A model generated the notes under the pieces. That model made no database searches and was not told where the DNA came from. It saw only the letters and a list, made by a program, of their open reading frames with translations. This document shows positions 42,665 to 51,904 of a stretch of DNA of 64,000 nt, one piece after another. The position numbers and the translations under genes are program-made. How positions within the stretch are numbered: position 1 is the stretch's first letter; the number at the start of each line of letters is the position of its first letter. Origin of the DNA: JAUJNH01 sp038253125 (GTDB lineage: Bacteria; Actinomycetota; Acidimicrobiia; Acidimicrobiales; JAUJNH01); contig JBBSHM010000001.1 of the NCBI GenBank assembly GCA_038253125.1, forward strand, positions 67,196 through 131,195, in the 5' to 3' direction.

Positions 42665-43339
42665 ATGCGAACGGAGCACGAAACCCAGGTGGCGGCGCTG
42701 CAGGCCCAGCTGGAGGTGGAGCGGGAGCACACCCGTCGGCTCCAGGCCCAGCTGCGCAACCTCGCTGACAACGACCCGGTCACCGATCTCGCCAACCGGC
42801 GCACCGTCGTGCAGGAGATCGAGCTGCACCTGGCCGGGTGCGGCCGGTACGGGGCCGAGGGCGCCCTGCTCCTGGTCGGCCTCGACGGGCTCGACAGCGT
42901 CCACGGCCTCGACTGCATCGCCGGCGACGATGGCCAGGACGAGGCCGACGAGGTGCTGGCCGACCTGGCCGAGGTCGTCGTCGCCCGGCTGCGGAGCACC
43001 GACGTCGCCGGCCGCTTCGGACCCGACGAGCTGGCGATCCTGCTCCCCCGGGCGAACGTCGACGAGGTGGTCGTCGTGGCCGACGAGCTGGTCAAGCTGG
43101 TGGCCCGGGCAGGCTCAGGCCGGGTGCCGCCGGGTTCGTTGGTGGCCTCGATCGGGATCGCCGCGGTCACGGACCGCCTGCAGGACGCCTGTCAGCTGGT
43201 GGAGCGGGCCAGTGACGCCATGGCTTCGGCGCGCAGCCGGGGCGGCGGGGGCTGGGTGGCGGCCGGGTGGAGGCCTCGGCGTAGCGAAGGCGCCGCCGGG
43301 GGAGTGTTACCGCCACGAGAGTTGTTACTATGGACGTAG
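42665..43339 (+). CDS. Degenerate GGDEF-domain protein with N-terminal coiled coil
   Basis: This 224-aa soluble protein has a coiled coil (~residues 5-35) followed by a GGDEF domain: NDPVTDLANRR, GALLLVGLDGLDSVHG, ADEVLADLAEVV. The active-site motif is GPDEL (residues 119-123) instead of GGDEF, so diguanylate cyclase activity is unlikely. The inhibitory c-di-GMP-binding site RxxD (Arg110-Asp113), five residues upstream, is intact, which fits a c-di-GMP receptor. The start at 42665 is preferred; a GTG at 42593 adds 24 residues. It ends 25 nt before sufB. Confidence 0.8.
   Translation: MRTEHETQVAALQAQLEVEREHTRRLQAQLRNLADNDPVTDLANRRTVVQEIELHLAGCGRYGAEGALLLVGLDGLDSVHGLDCIAGDDGQDEADEVLADLAEVVVARLRSTDVAGRFGPDELAILLPRANVDEVVVVADELVKLVARAGSGRVPPGSLVASIGIAAVTDRLQDACQLVERASDAMASARSRGGGGWVAAGWRPRRSEGAAGGVLPPRELLLWT
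43328..43339 (+). promoter_or_regulatory. suf operator, site 1 (upstream of sufB)
   Basis: CTATGGACGTAG followed by TGCAAAT. It differs at two positions from the perfect palindrome CTACGGCCGTAG upstream of sufD and sufC. A TACTAT -10-like element (43326-43331) overlaps it, so a bound regulator would occlude the promoter. The trailing TGCAAAT is identical to that at site 3 when both are read toward their genes. Confidence 0.6.
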
Positions 43340-43364
43340 TGCAAATCCCTCTGGAGGAGCCCAC

Positions 43365-44765
<1,401 letters not shown>

Positions 44766-44783
44766 CTCTGCCAAGGTCTAGGT

Positions 44784-45764
44784 ATGTCCGACAAGCAGAT
44801 GAACGTCCTGAGGGCCGACCACAGGCTGGATGCCGGCCACCGGCCCATCATGTTGGCCATTGCGGGCGACAGCGGCACGGGGAAGACGACGCTCACCAAG
44901 GGCCTGGTCGAGGCTCTGGGTCCCGAGCGCATCACCTCTGTGGCGGCTGACGACTACCACCGCTACGACCGACTCGAGCGCAAGTCGCTCCCGTTCACCC
45001 CGCTCAACCCCAAGTGCAACTACATGGACATCATGGAGCAGCACCTCCAGCACCTGGCCATGGGCCTGCCCATCCTGAAGCCGGTCTACAACCACCACAC
45101 CGGTATGCTCGACCGGCCCGAGTACGTCGAACCCCGGGAGTTCGTGATCGTGGAGGGGCTCCTGCCCCTCCACACCAAGATCGCCCGGGCCTGCTTCGAG
45201 ATCAGCGTGTACCTCGATCCGCCCGAGGAGCTGCGTGTGGCCTGGAAGGTGGCCCGCGACACCGCCAAGCGGGGCTACACCGAGGACGAGGTCCGCCAGG
45301 ACCTGAAGAAGCGCGAGCCTGAGTCTGAGCGGTTCATCCGCCCCCAGCGGGCCCGGGCTGACATCATCGTGCGCTTCGCGCCCATCGAGGAGCGGGGCGA
45401 GACCGTCCACGACCCGCTCAGCGCCAAGCTCACCCTGCGCCCGACGATCGACCACCCCGAGCTGCACACGATCCTCGGCGACGACACCAACGAGGCGATG
45501 CACCTGACGCTGAGCCGCAGCGATGACGGCAAGCCGGTCGACGCCGTCCACATCCACTCCTACGCCAAGCCCGAGATCACAAAGGCCGTGGAGGAGGCGA
45601 TCTGGGAACAGCTCGGTGTCGACTCGCCACTGCCGGATTCACTCGGGCGCCTCGATCCAGATTCTGACTCCCGTGACGAGCCGCTGGCCCTCACCCAGCT
45701 ACTCCTGCTGTACCACCTCATCCAGGCCCGCGAGCGCCTGTACGAGGGTCCCGACAGCGACTGA
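44784..45764 (+). CDS. prk: Phosphoribulokinase
   Basis: PRK phosphorylates ribulose-5-phosphate to ribulose-1,5-bisphosphate. The 326-aa protein has Walker A AIAGDSGTGKTTLTKGL (residues 25-41), VAADDYHRYDRLERK with the catalytic-base Asp, KPVYNHHTGMLDRPEYVEP, FVIVEGLLPLHTK and WKVARDTAKRGYTEDEV, the pattern of the PRK family rather than uridine kinase. It starts 18 nt after sufB and is probably on the same transcript. No RuBisCO or other Calvin-cycle gene is in the window, so the product's fate is unknown here. Confidence 0.88.
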   Translation: MSDKQMNVLRADHRLDAGHRPIMLAIAGDSGTGKTTLTKGLVEALGPERITSVAADDYHRYDRLERKSLPFTPLNPKCNYMDIMEQHLQHLAMGLPILKPVYNHHTGMLDRPEYVEPREFVIVEGLLPLHTKIARACFEISVYLDPPEELRVAWKVARDTAKRGYTEDEVRQDLKKREPESERFIRPQRARADIIVRFAPIEERGETVHDPLSAKLTLRPTIDHPELHTILGDDTNEAMHLTLSRSDDGKPVDAVHIHSYAKPEITKAVEEAIWEQLGVDSPLPDSLGRLDPDSDSRDEPLALTQLLLLYHLIQARERLYEGPDSD

Positions 45765-45844
45765 CGGGGCGCTTCGTCCCGGGCCGACCAGGCTGGACCG
45801 GAACCGACCCCACCCTTGGCTGCGCCAGAGCCCGATCTAGCGGG

Positions 45845-46093
45845 TCAGACCTCGAGGTGGTCTACGGGCTCGTCGGTGGTGACCAGAGGCGAGTCGCCGT
45901 CGCTGCCGGGCGGGATGTCGGTGGGGCCGGCGTCACCGACGATCATCGGGTCCTCGGTGCCGATGCCTCCGCCCCGGAGCCTGTCGAGGAAGCTCTCGTG
46001 GCCGGTCTCGACCTCGTCAACGCCAGCGTTCTCGGTGTCGACTTCGGTCTCGTCTTCGAGTCCGTCTTCGATCTCGTCGTGGGGCTCGGGCAT
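45845..46093 (-). CDS. Small acidic hypothetical protein
   Basis: This 82-aa strongly acidic protein (EIEDGLEDETEVDTENAGVD) has a short basic patch, ESFLDRLRGGGIG, in the middle, resembling a linear motif. It has no cysteines or membrane segments and is probably disordered. The ATG start is divergent from the Cys-rich gene at 46181. I do not recognise a family. Confidence 0.5.
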   Translation of the reverse strand: MPEPHDEIEDGLEDETEVDTENAGVDEVETGHESFLDRLRGGGIGTEDPMIVGDAGPTDIPPGSDGDSPLVTTDEPVDHLEV

Positions 46094-46180
46094 GGGGGTT
46101 CTGTTCCCAGCGACGGGCCGTGGCTACCGCGCCGGGGGCTGGGTGTCGCAGAGCGCGGTGGACGCTGGCAGAATCAGGGT

Positions 46181-46537
46181 GTGCCGATGCGGGAGGAGTG
46201 CAAGCACTTCCAGAGCCGTACCTACGCCAGCGGCGACACCGCCCGCTTCTGCAGCCTTGACCTCGCTCCCGAGGCGCCCTGGCGCTGCCCGGCGACCTGC
46301 CCACGCTTCGAGCGCCGGATCGGCGATGTCGCCTTCCATCGTGGATCGCTGGTGTCGCCGGCCACGCCCGACGAGCCGCAGAGCCCCGACATCGGCACGC
46401 TGCTCGACCAGGCCGAGGACATCATCAACACCGCAGGCCCAACGATCGTGGCCCAGGTGCGGGCCGAGCGGGAGCGCCAGCGCGTCGCCGCCGAGAACCC
46501 GCCCCGGTGGCAGTTCTGGAAGAAGCGTCGGCGCTGA
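46181..46537 (+). CDS. Cysteine-rich conserved hypothetical protein
   Basis: This 118-aa protein has an N-terminal cysteine cluster (EECKHFQSRTYASGDTARFC, then WRCPATCPRFER) that could hold a zinc ion or Fe-S cluster, an amphipathic helix (TLLDQAEDIINTAGPTIVAQ) and a basic C-terminus (WQFWKKRRR). The start is GTG 46181; ATG 46187 is an alternative. It lies within the SUF region, so an Fe-S-related role is possible but unproven. The PhzF-like gene starts 26 nt after it. Confidence 0.68.
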   Translation: MPMREECKHFQSRTYASGDTARFCSLDLAPEAPWRCPATCPRFERRIGDVAFHRGSLVSPATPDEPQSPDIGTLLDQAEDIINTAGPTIVAQVRAERERQRVAAENPPRWQFWKKRRR

Positions 46538-46563
46538 AGCCCTCCTCCGGCCAGCCTGGGCCG

Positions 46564-47348
46564 GTGCGCCTGGCCTACCGGATCGTCGACGTGTTCACCG
46601 AGCGGCCGTTGGCCGGCAACGCCCTGTGCGTGGTGCTCGACCCGGTGCCGCCGCCGGTCATGGCCGCGCTGGCCCGGGAGGTGAACCTGTCCGAGACGGC
46701 ATTCCCGGTCGTCGTCGCCGACGGGGAGTATGAGGTCCGCATCTTCACCCCGGCCGCCGAGCTCGCCTTCGCCGGCCACCCCACCCTCGGCACGGCCTGG
46801 GTCCTCGGACCCGGCCGGTGGACCCAGCGCAGCGAGGGCGCCACGGTGACGGTCGAGGTCACCGCCCAGGGGGCGGTGATGGAGGCACCGGAGCCGTCGT
46901 TCGAGGAGGTGGACGCCACCGAGGCCATCGCCGCCCTGGGTCTGGCCGGCGCCGAGGCGGCGGTCGTGGCCGAGGCGGGCGGATCCGCCACCTGCTGGTG
47001 CCGACCGAGGCACCCATCGGCGGGCTGGGCCCGGACCTGCCGGCGGTGGCCCGGCTCCAGCGCCGCCACCGCACCGCCTCGGTGGCTGCGGTGCGCCGCC
47101 TCGACGACCGCACCCTTCATGCCCGGGTGTTCTGCCCCGGCCTCGGCATCGCCGAGGACCCCGGCACCGGCTCAGCCGCTGGCCCCTTCGGCCGCCTGGC
47201 CCGCGCCCGCTGGGGGACCGACGCCGACCTCACCATCTACCAGGGCGACGAGATCGGTCGGCCCTGCCGCATCCAGGTCCACGCCGGCAACACCCTCCGG
47301 GTCGGCGGCGCCGTCACCCCGGTAGCCGAAGGCTTCTTCACCCTCTGA
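46564..47348 (+). CDS. PhzF-family isomerase/epimerase, frameshifted
   Basis: PhzF-like proteins are diaminopimelate-epimerase-fold enzymes. The first frame gives YRIVDVFTERPLAGNALCVV, the catalytic-Glu segment NLSETAFPVV and FTPAAELAFAGHPTLGTAWV. After about residue 139 the homology continues in another frame: IRHLLVPTEAPIGGLGPDLP, then CPGLGIAEDPGTGSAAGPFG, ending VTPVAEGFFTL. Adding one G to the GGG run at 46977-46979 restores a single ~260-aa protein. It is either a real one-base deletion or a sequence error. The GTG at 46564 is the start consistent with the family. Confidence 0.82.
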
Positions 47349-47383
47349 CATCCGACCAGATTTTGGGCGGCCCACAATTTCCA

Positions 47384-47408
47384 CTACGGCCGTAGGTTTT
47401 ATTAGGCT
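47384..47408 (+). promoter_or_regulatory. suf operator site 2 and -10 element (upstream of sufD)
   Basis: A perfect 12-bp palindrome CTACGGCCGTAG (47384-47395) precedes TAGGCT (47403-47408), a TANNNT -10 nine bases before the GTG at 47418. The palindrome ends seven bases upstream of the -10, almost the same spacing as at site 3. Confidence 0.65.
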
Positions 47409-47417
47409 CGGCGGTTC

Positions 47418-48665
47418 GTGGACTCCCCCTTCTCCGTCGAGGCCGCCGGGTCGCTGGACGGCCCGGGATGGCTGGTGGACCGGAGGGTGGCGGCGGCCGA
47501 GCGGCTGGCGGCCAGCGTGCTGCCTACCTCCGCCCAGGAGGTGTGGCGCTACAGCCCCATCGACAAGCTCGACCTGGCCGCCTACCACCCGGCCGGGCCG
47601 GGGCCGAAGGACCACCGCCCGATCGAGGGCCTGGCCGCCGAGCTGATCGCCGCCCTCGCCGGGTGCGCGGGGCTGGCGTTCACCGTCGACGGAACGCTCG
47701 TCCACGCCCACGGCGACGGGCTGGTGGTGGAGGAGGCCTCGAGCGAGCTGCTCGACGCCGTGGACCCACCGCATGATGCCCTGAGCGACCTGCACGACGC
47801 CTTCATGCCGAGCCCCCTGGCCGTGGTCATCCCCCGGGGTCGGGCCGTGGCCGAGCCCCTCCTTGTGGTCCACGTCGTCACCGGCGGAGGCGTGCTGGCC
47901 TGCCCCCGCCTGGTGGTCCATGCCCGGGAGGGAGCCGAGGCTTCGGTGGTAGAGGTGTTCGTCGGCGCCGACGACCCGGCCGGCGCCCTGGTGCTGCCCA
48001 TCACCGCGCTCGTCGCCGAACAGGGCGCCCACCTGCGCCACGCCGCCGTGCAGGCCCTCGGCCCGGCCGCCTGGTCGGTGGCCCACAACGGCAGCCGGGT
48101 CGAGCGCGACGCCACCCTCCAGAGCCTGGCCGTCGCCCTGGGGGGGGCCTACGCCCGGCTGCGCACCGATGCCGCCCTCACCGGCCAGGGCGGCGAGAGC
48201 ACGCTGCTGGCCGCCTACGTGGGCGACGGCGACCAGATCCACGACTTCCGCACCATGCAGGAGCACCTGGCCCCCCGCACCCGCTCGGAGCTGGTCTTCA
48301 AGGGCGCCGTCGGCGGCCACAGCCACGGCGTCTACAGCGGGCTGATCAGGGTGCACAAGGGAGCCAAGGGCACCAAGGCCTTCCAGACGAACAGGAACCT
48401 GGTGCTGTCTGAGACCGCCCATGCCGACTCGGTGCCGAACCTGGAGATCGACGAGAACGACCTGGCCTGCAGCCACGCCTCGGCCGTGGGGCCGATCGAC
48501 CCGCAGCAGCGCTTCTACCTCGAAGCTCGCGGCGTGCCGGCCAAGGTGGCCGACCGGCTCATCGTCCTCGGCTTCCTGGACGACGTGCTGGCCCGCTCGC
48601 CAATTCCCGGCCTGCGCGAGCCCATCTCGCTAGAGTTGGCCCGCCGGGTCGAGGTGGCGACATGA
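47418..48665 (+). CDS. sufD: Fe-S cluster assembly protein SufD
   Basis: SufD is the SufB paralogue in the SufBC2D scaffold complex. The 415-aa protein has a variable helical N-terminus (SAQEVWRYSPIDKLDL), a beta-helix core (FVGADDPAGALVLPITALVA) and the conserved end: FRTMQEHLAPRTRSELVFKG, GVYSGLIRVHKGAKGTKAFQ, LEIDENDLACSHASAVGPID, RFYLEARGVP. The GTG start follows a leaderless-type promoter and operator. Its stop overlaps the ATG of the Rieske gene by 4 nt. Confidence 0.95.
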   Translation: MDSPFSVEAAGSLDGPGWLVDRRVAAAERLAASVLPTSAQEVWRYSPIDKLDLAAYHPAGPGPKDHRPIEGLAAELIAALAGCAGLAFTVDGTLVHAHGDGLVVEEASSELLDAVDPPHDALSDLHDAFMPSPLAVVIPRGRAVAEPLLVVHVVTGGGVLACPRLVVHAREGAEASVVEVFVGADDPAGALVLPITALVAEQGAHLRHAAVQALGPAAWSVAHNGSRVERDATLQSLAVALGGAYARLRTDAALTGQGGESTLLAAYVGDGDQIHDFRTMQEHLAPRTRSELVFKGAVGGHSHGVYSGLIRVHKGAKGTKAFQTNRNLVLSETAHADSVPNLEIDENDLACSHASAVGPIDPQQRFYLEARGVPAKVADRLIVLGFLDDVLARSPIPGLREPISLELARRVEVAT

Positions 48666-48976
48666 GCCGCCAGCGCCTGTGCTCGACCACCGACCTGGCC
48701 GACGGCGAGGTCCGCCGCTTCGACGTCGGTGAGCGCCGCATCGCCGTCGTGCGGCTATCCGACGACTGGTACGCGCTGGGTGACACCTGCAGCCACGCCG
48801 AGATCAGCCTGTCAGAGGGTGAGGTGCTGGCCGACGACTGCGCCCTCGAGTGCTGGAAGCACGGCAGCTCGTTCGACCTGCGCACCGGCGAGCCGCAGAC
48901 CCTGCCCGCCACCCTCCCCGTGCCGGTCTATGAGATCTCGGCCGAGGGCGACGACGTCTGGCTGGAGCTGCCATGA
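48662..48976 (+). CDS. Rieske [2Fe-2S] ferredoxin
   Basis: This 104-aa soluble non-heme-oxygenase-type ferredoxin carries both Rieske boxes: CSHAEISLSEG (Cys-x-His) and CALECWKHGSSFDL (Cys-x-x-His). It is overlapped by sufD at its start and sufC at its stop, so all three are translated together. Such ferredoxins are common in actinobacterial suf operons and may supply electrons for cluster assembly or reductive transfer; the exact role is inferred. Confidence 0.94.
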   Translation: MSRQRLCSTTDLADGEVRRFDVGERRIAVVRLSDDWYALGDTCSHAEISLSEGEVLADDCALECWKHGSSFDLRTGEPQTLPATLPVPVYEISAEGDDVWLELP

Positions 48977-49824
48977 GCTCGTCCGCCGGCGAGGCAGGCA
49001 CGGCGCGCCTGGTCGTGGACGACCTGCGCGGCGGGATCCCGGACCGGGAGATCGTCCAGGGGATCTCCCTCAGCATCGGTGCCGGCGAGGTGCACGCCAT
49101 CATGGGCCCGAACGGGTCGGGCAAGAGCACCCTCGCCGCCCTGCTCCTGGGCCGGCCCGGCTACGCCGTCACCGGCGGCTCGGTGCGGATCGAGGGCGAC
49201 GGTGACCCGCTCGAGCTGCTGGGCCTGCCCACCTGGCAGCGCGCTCAGGCCGGGGTGTTCCTGGCCATGCAGAAGCCGCTCGAGGTGGCCGGCGTCTCGC
49301 TGGTCGACGCCCTGAGCGCATCGTTCGTGGCCGGCGGCCGGGACCCTGCGCTGGTCGGGCCCCGACTGGCCGAGGAGGCCGACCGGGTGGGCTTCGAGCG
49401 CCGCTTCCTCGACCGTCCGCTGAACGTCGACCTGTCCGGCGGCGAGCGCAAGCGCAACGAGACCGTGCAGCTGGGCGTCCTCCAGCCCCGCTTCGCCATA
49501 CTGGACGAGATCGACTCGGGCCTCGACATCGACGCCCTGCGGGCCGTGTCGCGCCGCATCGAGGCGGAGACCACCGAGCGGGGCCTCGGCGTCCTGGTCA
49601 TCACCCACTTCAGCCGGCTCCTGACCGAGCTGCGGGCCGACCACATCCACGTACTGGCCCGCGGCCAGATCGTCGCCTCCGGCGGCCCTGAGCTGGCCGA
49701 GCGCCTGGAGGGCGAGGGCTACGCCCAGTTCGAGCCCGACGACCCGACCGACCCCACCCCCCCCGGCCTGGCCCCCCCGGTCTCCGCCCCGCCCGACGAC
49801 CCCTTCGGCGACCCGCTGGCGTGA
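48973..49824 (+). CDS. sufC: SufC-type ABC ATPase, first copy
   Basis: SufC powers the SufBCD scaffold. The 283-aa protein has Walker A IMGPNGSGKST (residues 43-53), Q-loop FLAMQKPLEVAGVSLVDAL, signature LSGGERKRNE, Walker B FAILDEIDSGLDID and H-loop VITHFSR, all intact. A Pro-rich acidic tail of ~40 residues is unusual. It is coupled to the Rieske gene (ATGA-type overlap). A second, shorter SufC lies at 53146-53895, and this copy is probably the diverged paralogue. Confidence 0.92.
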   Translation: MSSSAGEAGTARLVVDDLRGGIPDREIVQGISLSIGAGEVHAIMGPNGSGKSTLAALLLGRPGYAVTGGSVRIEGDGDPLELLGLPTWQRAQAGVFLAMQKPLEVAGVSLVDALSASFVAGGRDPALVGPRLAEEADRVGFERRFLDRPLNVDLSGGERKRNETVQLGVLQPRFAILDEIDSGLDIDALRAVSRRIEAETTERGLGVLVITHFSRLLTELRADHIHVLARGQIVASGGPELAERLEGEGYAQFEPDDPTDPTPPGLAPPVSAPPDDPFGDPLA

Positions 49825-49904
49825 GCGTCGTGCCCGGTTAGCGGCGACGAGGCTGTGACGACGTCCGCTGATTGACCCGCTGAAGCGTTTTCGCTGCTGC
49901 GCGT

Positions 49905-51143
49905 TCAAGGTCTGAGGCTGGTGGGCCCCGGAGCGGCTGCCCTCGGGTCGAGGGCGCGGAGGGTGCCGGGGCGGAGCAGGGCCAGGGCGACGATCACGAC
50001 CAACAGCGTGCCGGCGCCGAGGGTGGTGGCCCAGCGCAGGCCGACGGCGTCGCCGACCACGCCTTGCCAGAGGGCTCCGAGGGGGTAGAGCGTGCCGAGG
50101 GCGACGAGGAAGAGGGACACGACCCGGCCCCGGAAGGCGGCGGGGGCTCGCACCTGGACGACGGTCTGAAGCCCGGTGAGCACCCCGATGTAGGAGGCGC
50201 CCAGGAGAACCATGGCGACCGCCGCCGACGGCAGGGTGGGCATCCAGGCGTAGACGGTGACGAGGGCCGGGGTGCAGACCAGCCAGGCCAGCAGGGTCCG
50301 TCGGCGCCCGAAGCGCACGGCCAGGCCCGGCACCGCCAGGGCGCCTATCACGGCGCCGATCCCCTGGGCGGTGGTGAGCACGCCGGTGGCCCGCGCCACC
50401 TCTCGGCCACCTCCGTGGACCAGCGAGCCGGCCCGCCCGGCCACCAGGGCGATGAACGGTGAAACGAGCAGGGCGGTGACGGCGATGAGGCCGAGGGCGG
50501 CGCGGCACCCGGGCTCGGCCCGGGCGGCCCGGGCGCCGGCTCTGATGCGGGCCAGCACCCCGCTTGACTCCCGCTCGGGGGGCGGGGGCAGGCGGATCGA
50601 GGCCGTGGCCGCCACCGCCGCGAAGAACGACAGGGCGTTGATGGCGAAGGCGGTCCCGAACGACCCGTACAGGATGACCACGGCAGCCAGCGCCGGGCCG
50701 AGGACGCGGTCGACGTTGTACTGAGCCGAGCCGAGCGCCACCGCCCCCAGCAGGTCGTCGGCCGGCACGAGGTCGGGGAGCAGGGCCTGCAGGAAGGGCA
50801 GGCGCAGGGCGGCCGAGCAGCCCTCGACGAACACCAGGGCGGTGACCACGCCCGGGGTGGCCTGGCCCCGGTAGGCCAGCACGGCCAGGCAGGCTGCCAC
50901 CGCCGCTTCGAAGCAGTTGAGGATGATGATGAAGCGGCGCCGGTCGAGCCGGTCGGCCAGGGCCCCGCCGAACGGCGACAGCAGGCCGATGGGCAGGAAG
51001 GCGGCCACGGCGGCGACGGCCACGAGGGCGTCGCGACCCGTCGTGGCCTTGATCAGCGCCCCGACCGCCACCGTCTCCATCCACGAACCCGCGTTGGAGA
51101 CAATGCCGGCTGTCCACATGACGGCGAACGGACGGTGGCGCAT
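49905..51143 (-). CDS. MFS transporter (EntS/MFS_3 type)
   Basis: This 412-aa twelve-helix efflux-type permease starts MRHRPFAVMWTAGIVSNAGSW. It has the MFS motif A-like LSPFGGALADRLDRRRFI after helix 2 and a repeat, AVRFGRRRTLLAWLV, after helix 8. Related proteins export siderophores, drugs or metabolites; the substrate here is unknown. In-frame sequence upstream of the ATG (VARLPTALAP) also looks coding, so the true start may be further upstream (see 51170-51190). Confidence 0.88.
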   Translation of the reverse strand: MRHRPFAVMWTAGIVSNAGSWMETVAVGALIKATTGRDALVAVAAVAAFLPIGLLSPFGGALADRLDRRRFIIILNCFEAAVAACLAVLAYRGQATPGVVTALVFVEGCSAALRLPFLQALLPDLVPADDLLGAVALGSAQYNVDRVLGPALAAVVILYGSFGTAFAINALSFFAAVAATASIRLPPPPERESSGVLARIRAGARAARAEPGCRAALGLIAVTALLVSPFIALVAGRAGSLVHGGGREVARATGVLTTAQGIGAVIGALAVPGLAVRFGRRRTLLAWLVCTPALVTVYAWMPTLPSAAVAMVLLGASYIGVLTGLQTVVQVRAPAAFRGRVVSLFLVALGTLYPLGALWQGVVGDAVGLRWATTLGAGTLLVVIVALALLRPGTLRALDPRAAAPGPTSLRP

Positions 51144-51169
51144 TGGCGCCAGCGCCGTGGGCAGGCGGG

Positions 51170-51190
51170 CTACCGGACGTCGACCTTCAT
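51170..51190 (-). other. Seven-codon ORF with strong Shine-Dalgarno before the MFS gene
   Basis: ATG (51190) to TAG (51170) encodes MKVDVR. AGGAG at 51201-51197 lies six bases upstream. Adding one G before the stop codon would fuse it in frame to VARLPTALAP and the MFS protein. It is either a leader peptide or the true start of the transporter displaced by a one-base deletion. Confidence 0.4.
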
Positions 51191-51232
51191 CAAGTGCTCC
51201 TCAGGGCTGGCCGGACCCGGTCCTGGATAGCA

Positions 51233-51260
51233 CGAAGGGGGAGCCGAAGCTCCCCCTTCG
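51233..51260 (-). terminator. Strong hairpin terminator after the sufC-sufS-sufU unit
   Basis: CGAAGGGGGAGC (51233-51244) pairs perfectly over 12 bp with GCTCCCCCTTCG (51249-51260) around a 4-nt loop. It lies 113 nt downstream of the sufU stop in the gap before the MFS gene. There is no U-tract on either strand, typical of GC-rich actinobacterial terminators. Confidence 0.7.
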
Positions 51261-51373
51261 CGGCGGCTGCTGCGCTCGGCGGGTGCGCAGCGCCACTTCC
51301 CGGGAGCAGGTGGCGGACCCGCACCCCAGGCAGACCAGAGCATAGCCGACGTTCAACCTAACCGGCACCGGGC

Positions 51374-51880
51374 TCAGGTCCCGCCGGACTCCGCCTCGTC
51401 GAGGGCCTCGGTGAGGGTGTTCCACGACAGAGTTGCGCACTTGATGCGAACCGGGAACTTCACGACGCCCTGCAGGGCCTCGAGGTCGCCCAGCTTTACT
51501 TCGGAGTCGTCCCGTGCCCCTTCCTCGGGGCCCAGGCCGTCGGGATCGTCGTCCGCCTCGCCCCCCAGCGCCTGCTCATGGATGGACATGAGGCCCTTGA
51601 AGCGCCGGATCAGCGCCCGAGCCTCGGGCACGCTCCTGCCCTTCACCGCCGCGCTCATCATCGACGCCGACGACTGGCTGATCGAGCACCCCTGCCCTGA
51701 CACCTTGATGTCGGCGACGGACCCGTCGTCCACGTTGACGAAGAGCACCACCTCGTCGCCGCACAGCGGGTTGAAGCCCTCGACCCGCTGAGCAGGGGGC
51801 GACTCGAGCTCGCCCCGGTTGCGGGGGCTGCGGTAATGATCGAGGATGATCTCGCGGTACAGGTCCTCGAGGCCGGCCAT
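51374..51880 (-). CDS. sufU: Fe-S assembly sulfur acceptor SufU
   Basis: SufU accepts persulfide sulfur from SufS through a zinc-bound cysteine. The 168-aa protein has the three conserved cysteines: Cys40 in FNPLCGDEV, Cys65 in SGQGCSISQSS and Cys148 in VRIKCATLSW, plus the starting LYREIILDHYRSPRNRG. An acidic insertion (GGEADDDPDGLGPEEGARDD, residues ~106-125) replaces the usual SufU-specific loop. The ATG is preceded by AAGGGA. It is the last gene of the minus-strand suf unit. Confidence 0.94.
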   Translation of the reverse strand: MAGLEDLYREIILDHYRSPRNRGELESPPAQRVEGFNPLCGDEVVLFVNVDDGSVADIKVSGQGCSISQSSASMMSAAVKGRSVPEARALIRRFKGLMSIHEQALGGEADDDPDGLGPEEGARDDSEVKLGDLEALQGVVKFPVRIKCATLSWNTLTEALDEAESGGT

Positions 51881-51904
51881 GGGATCCCTTTCTACCCTTG
51901 TGCG

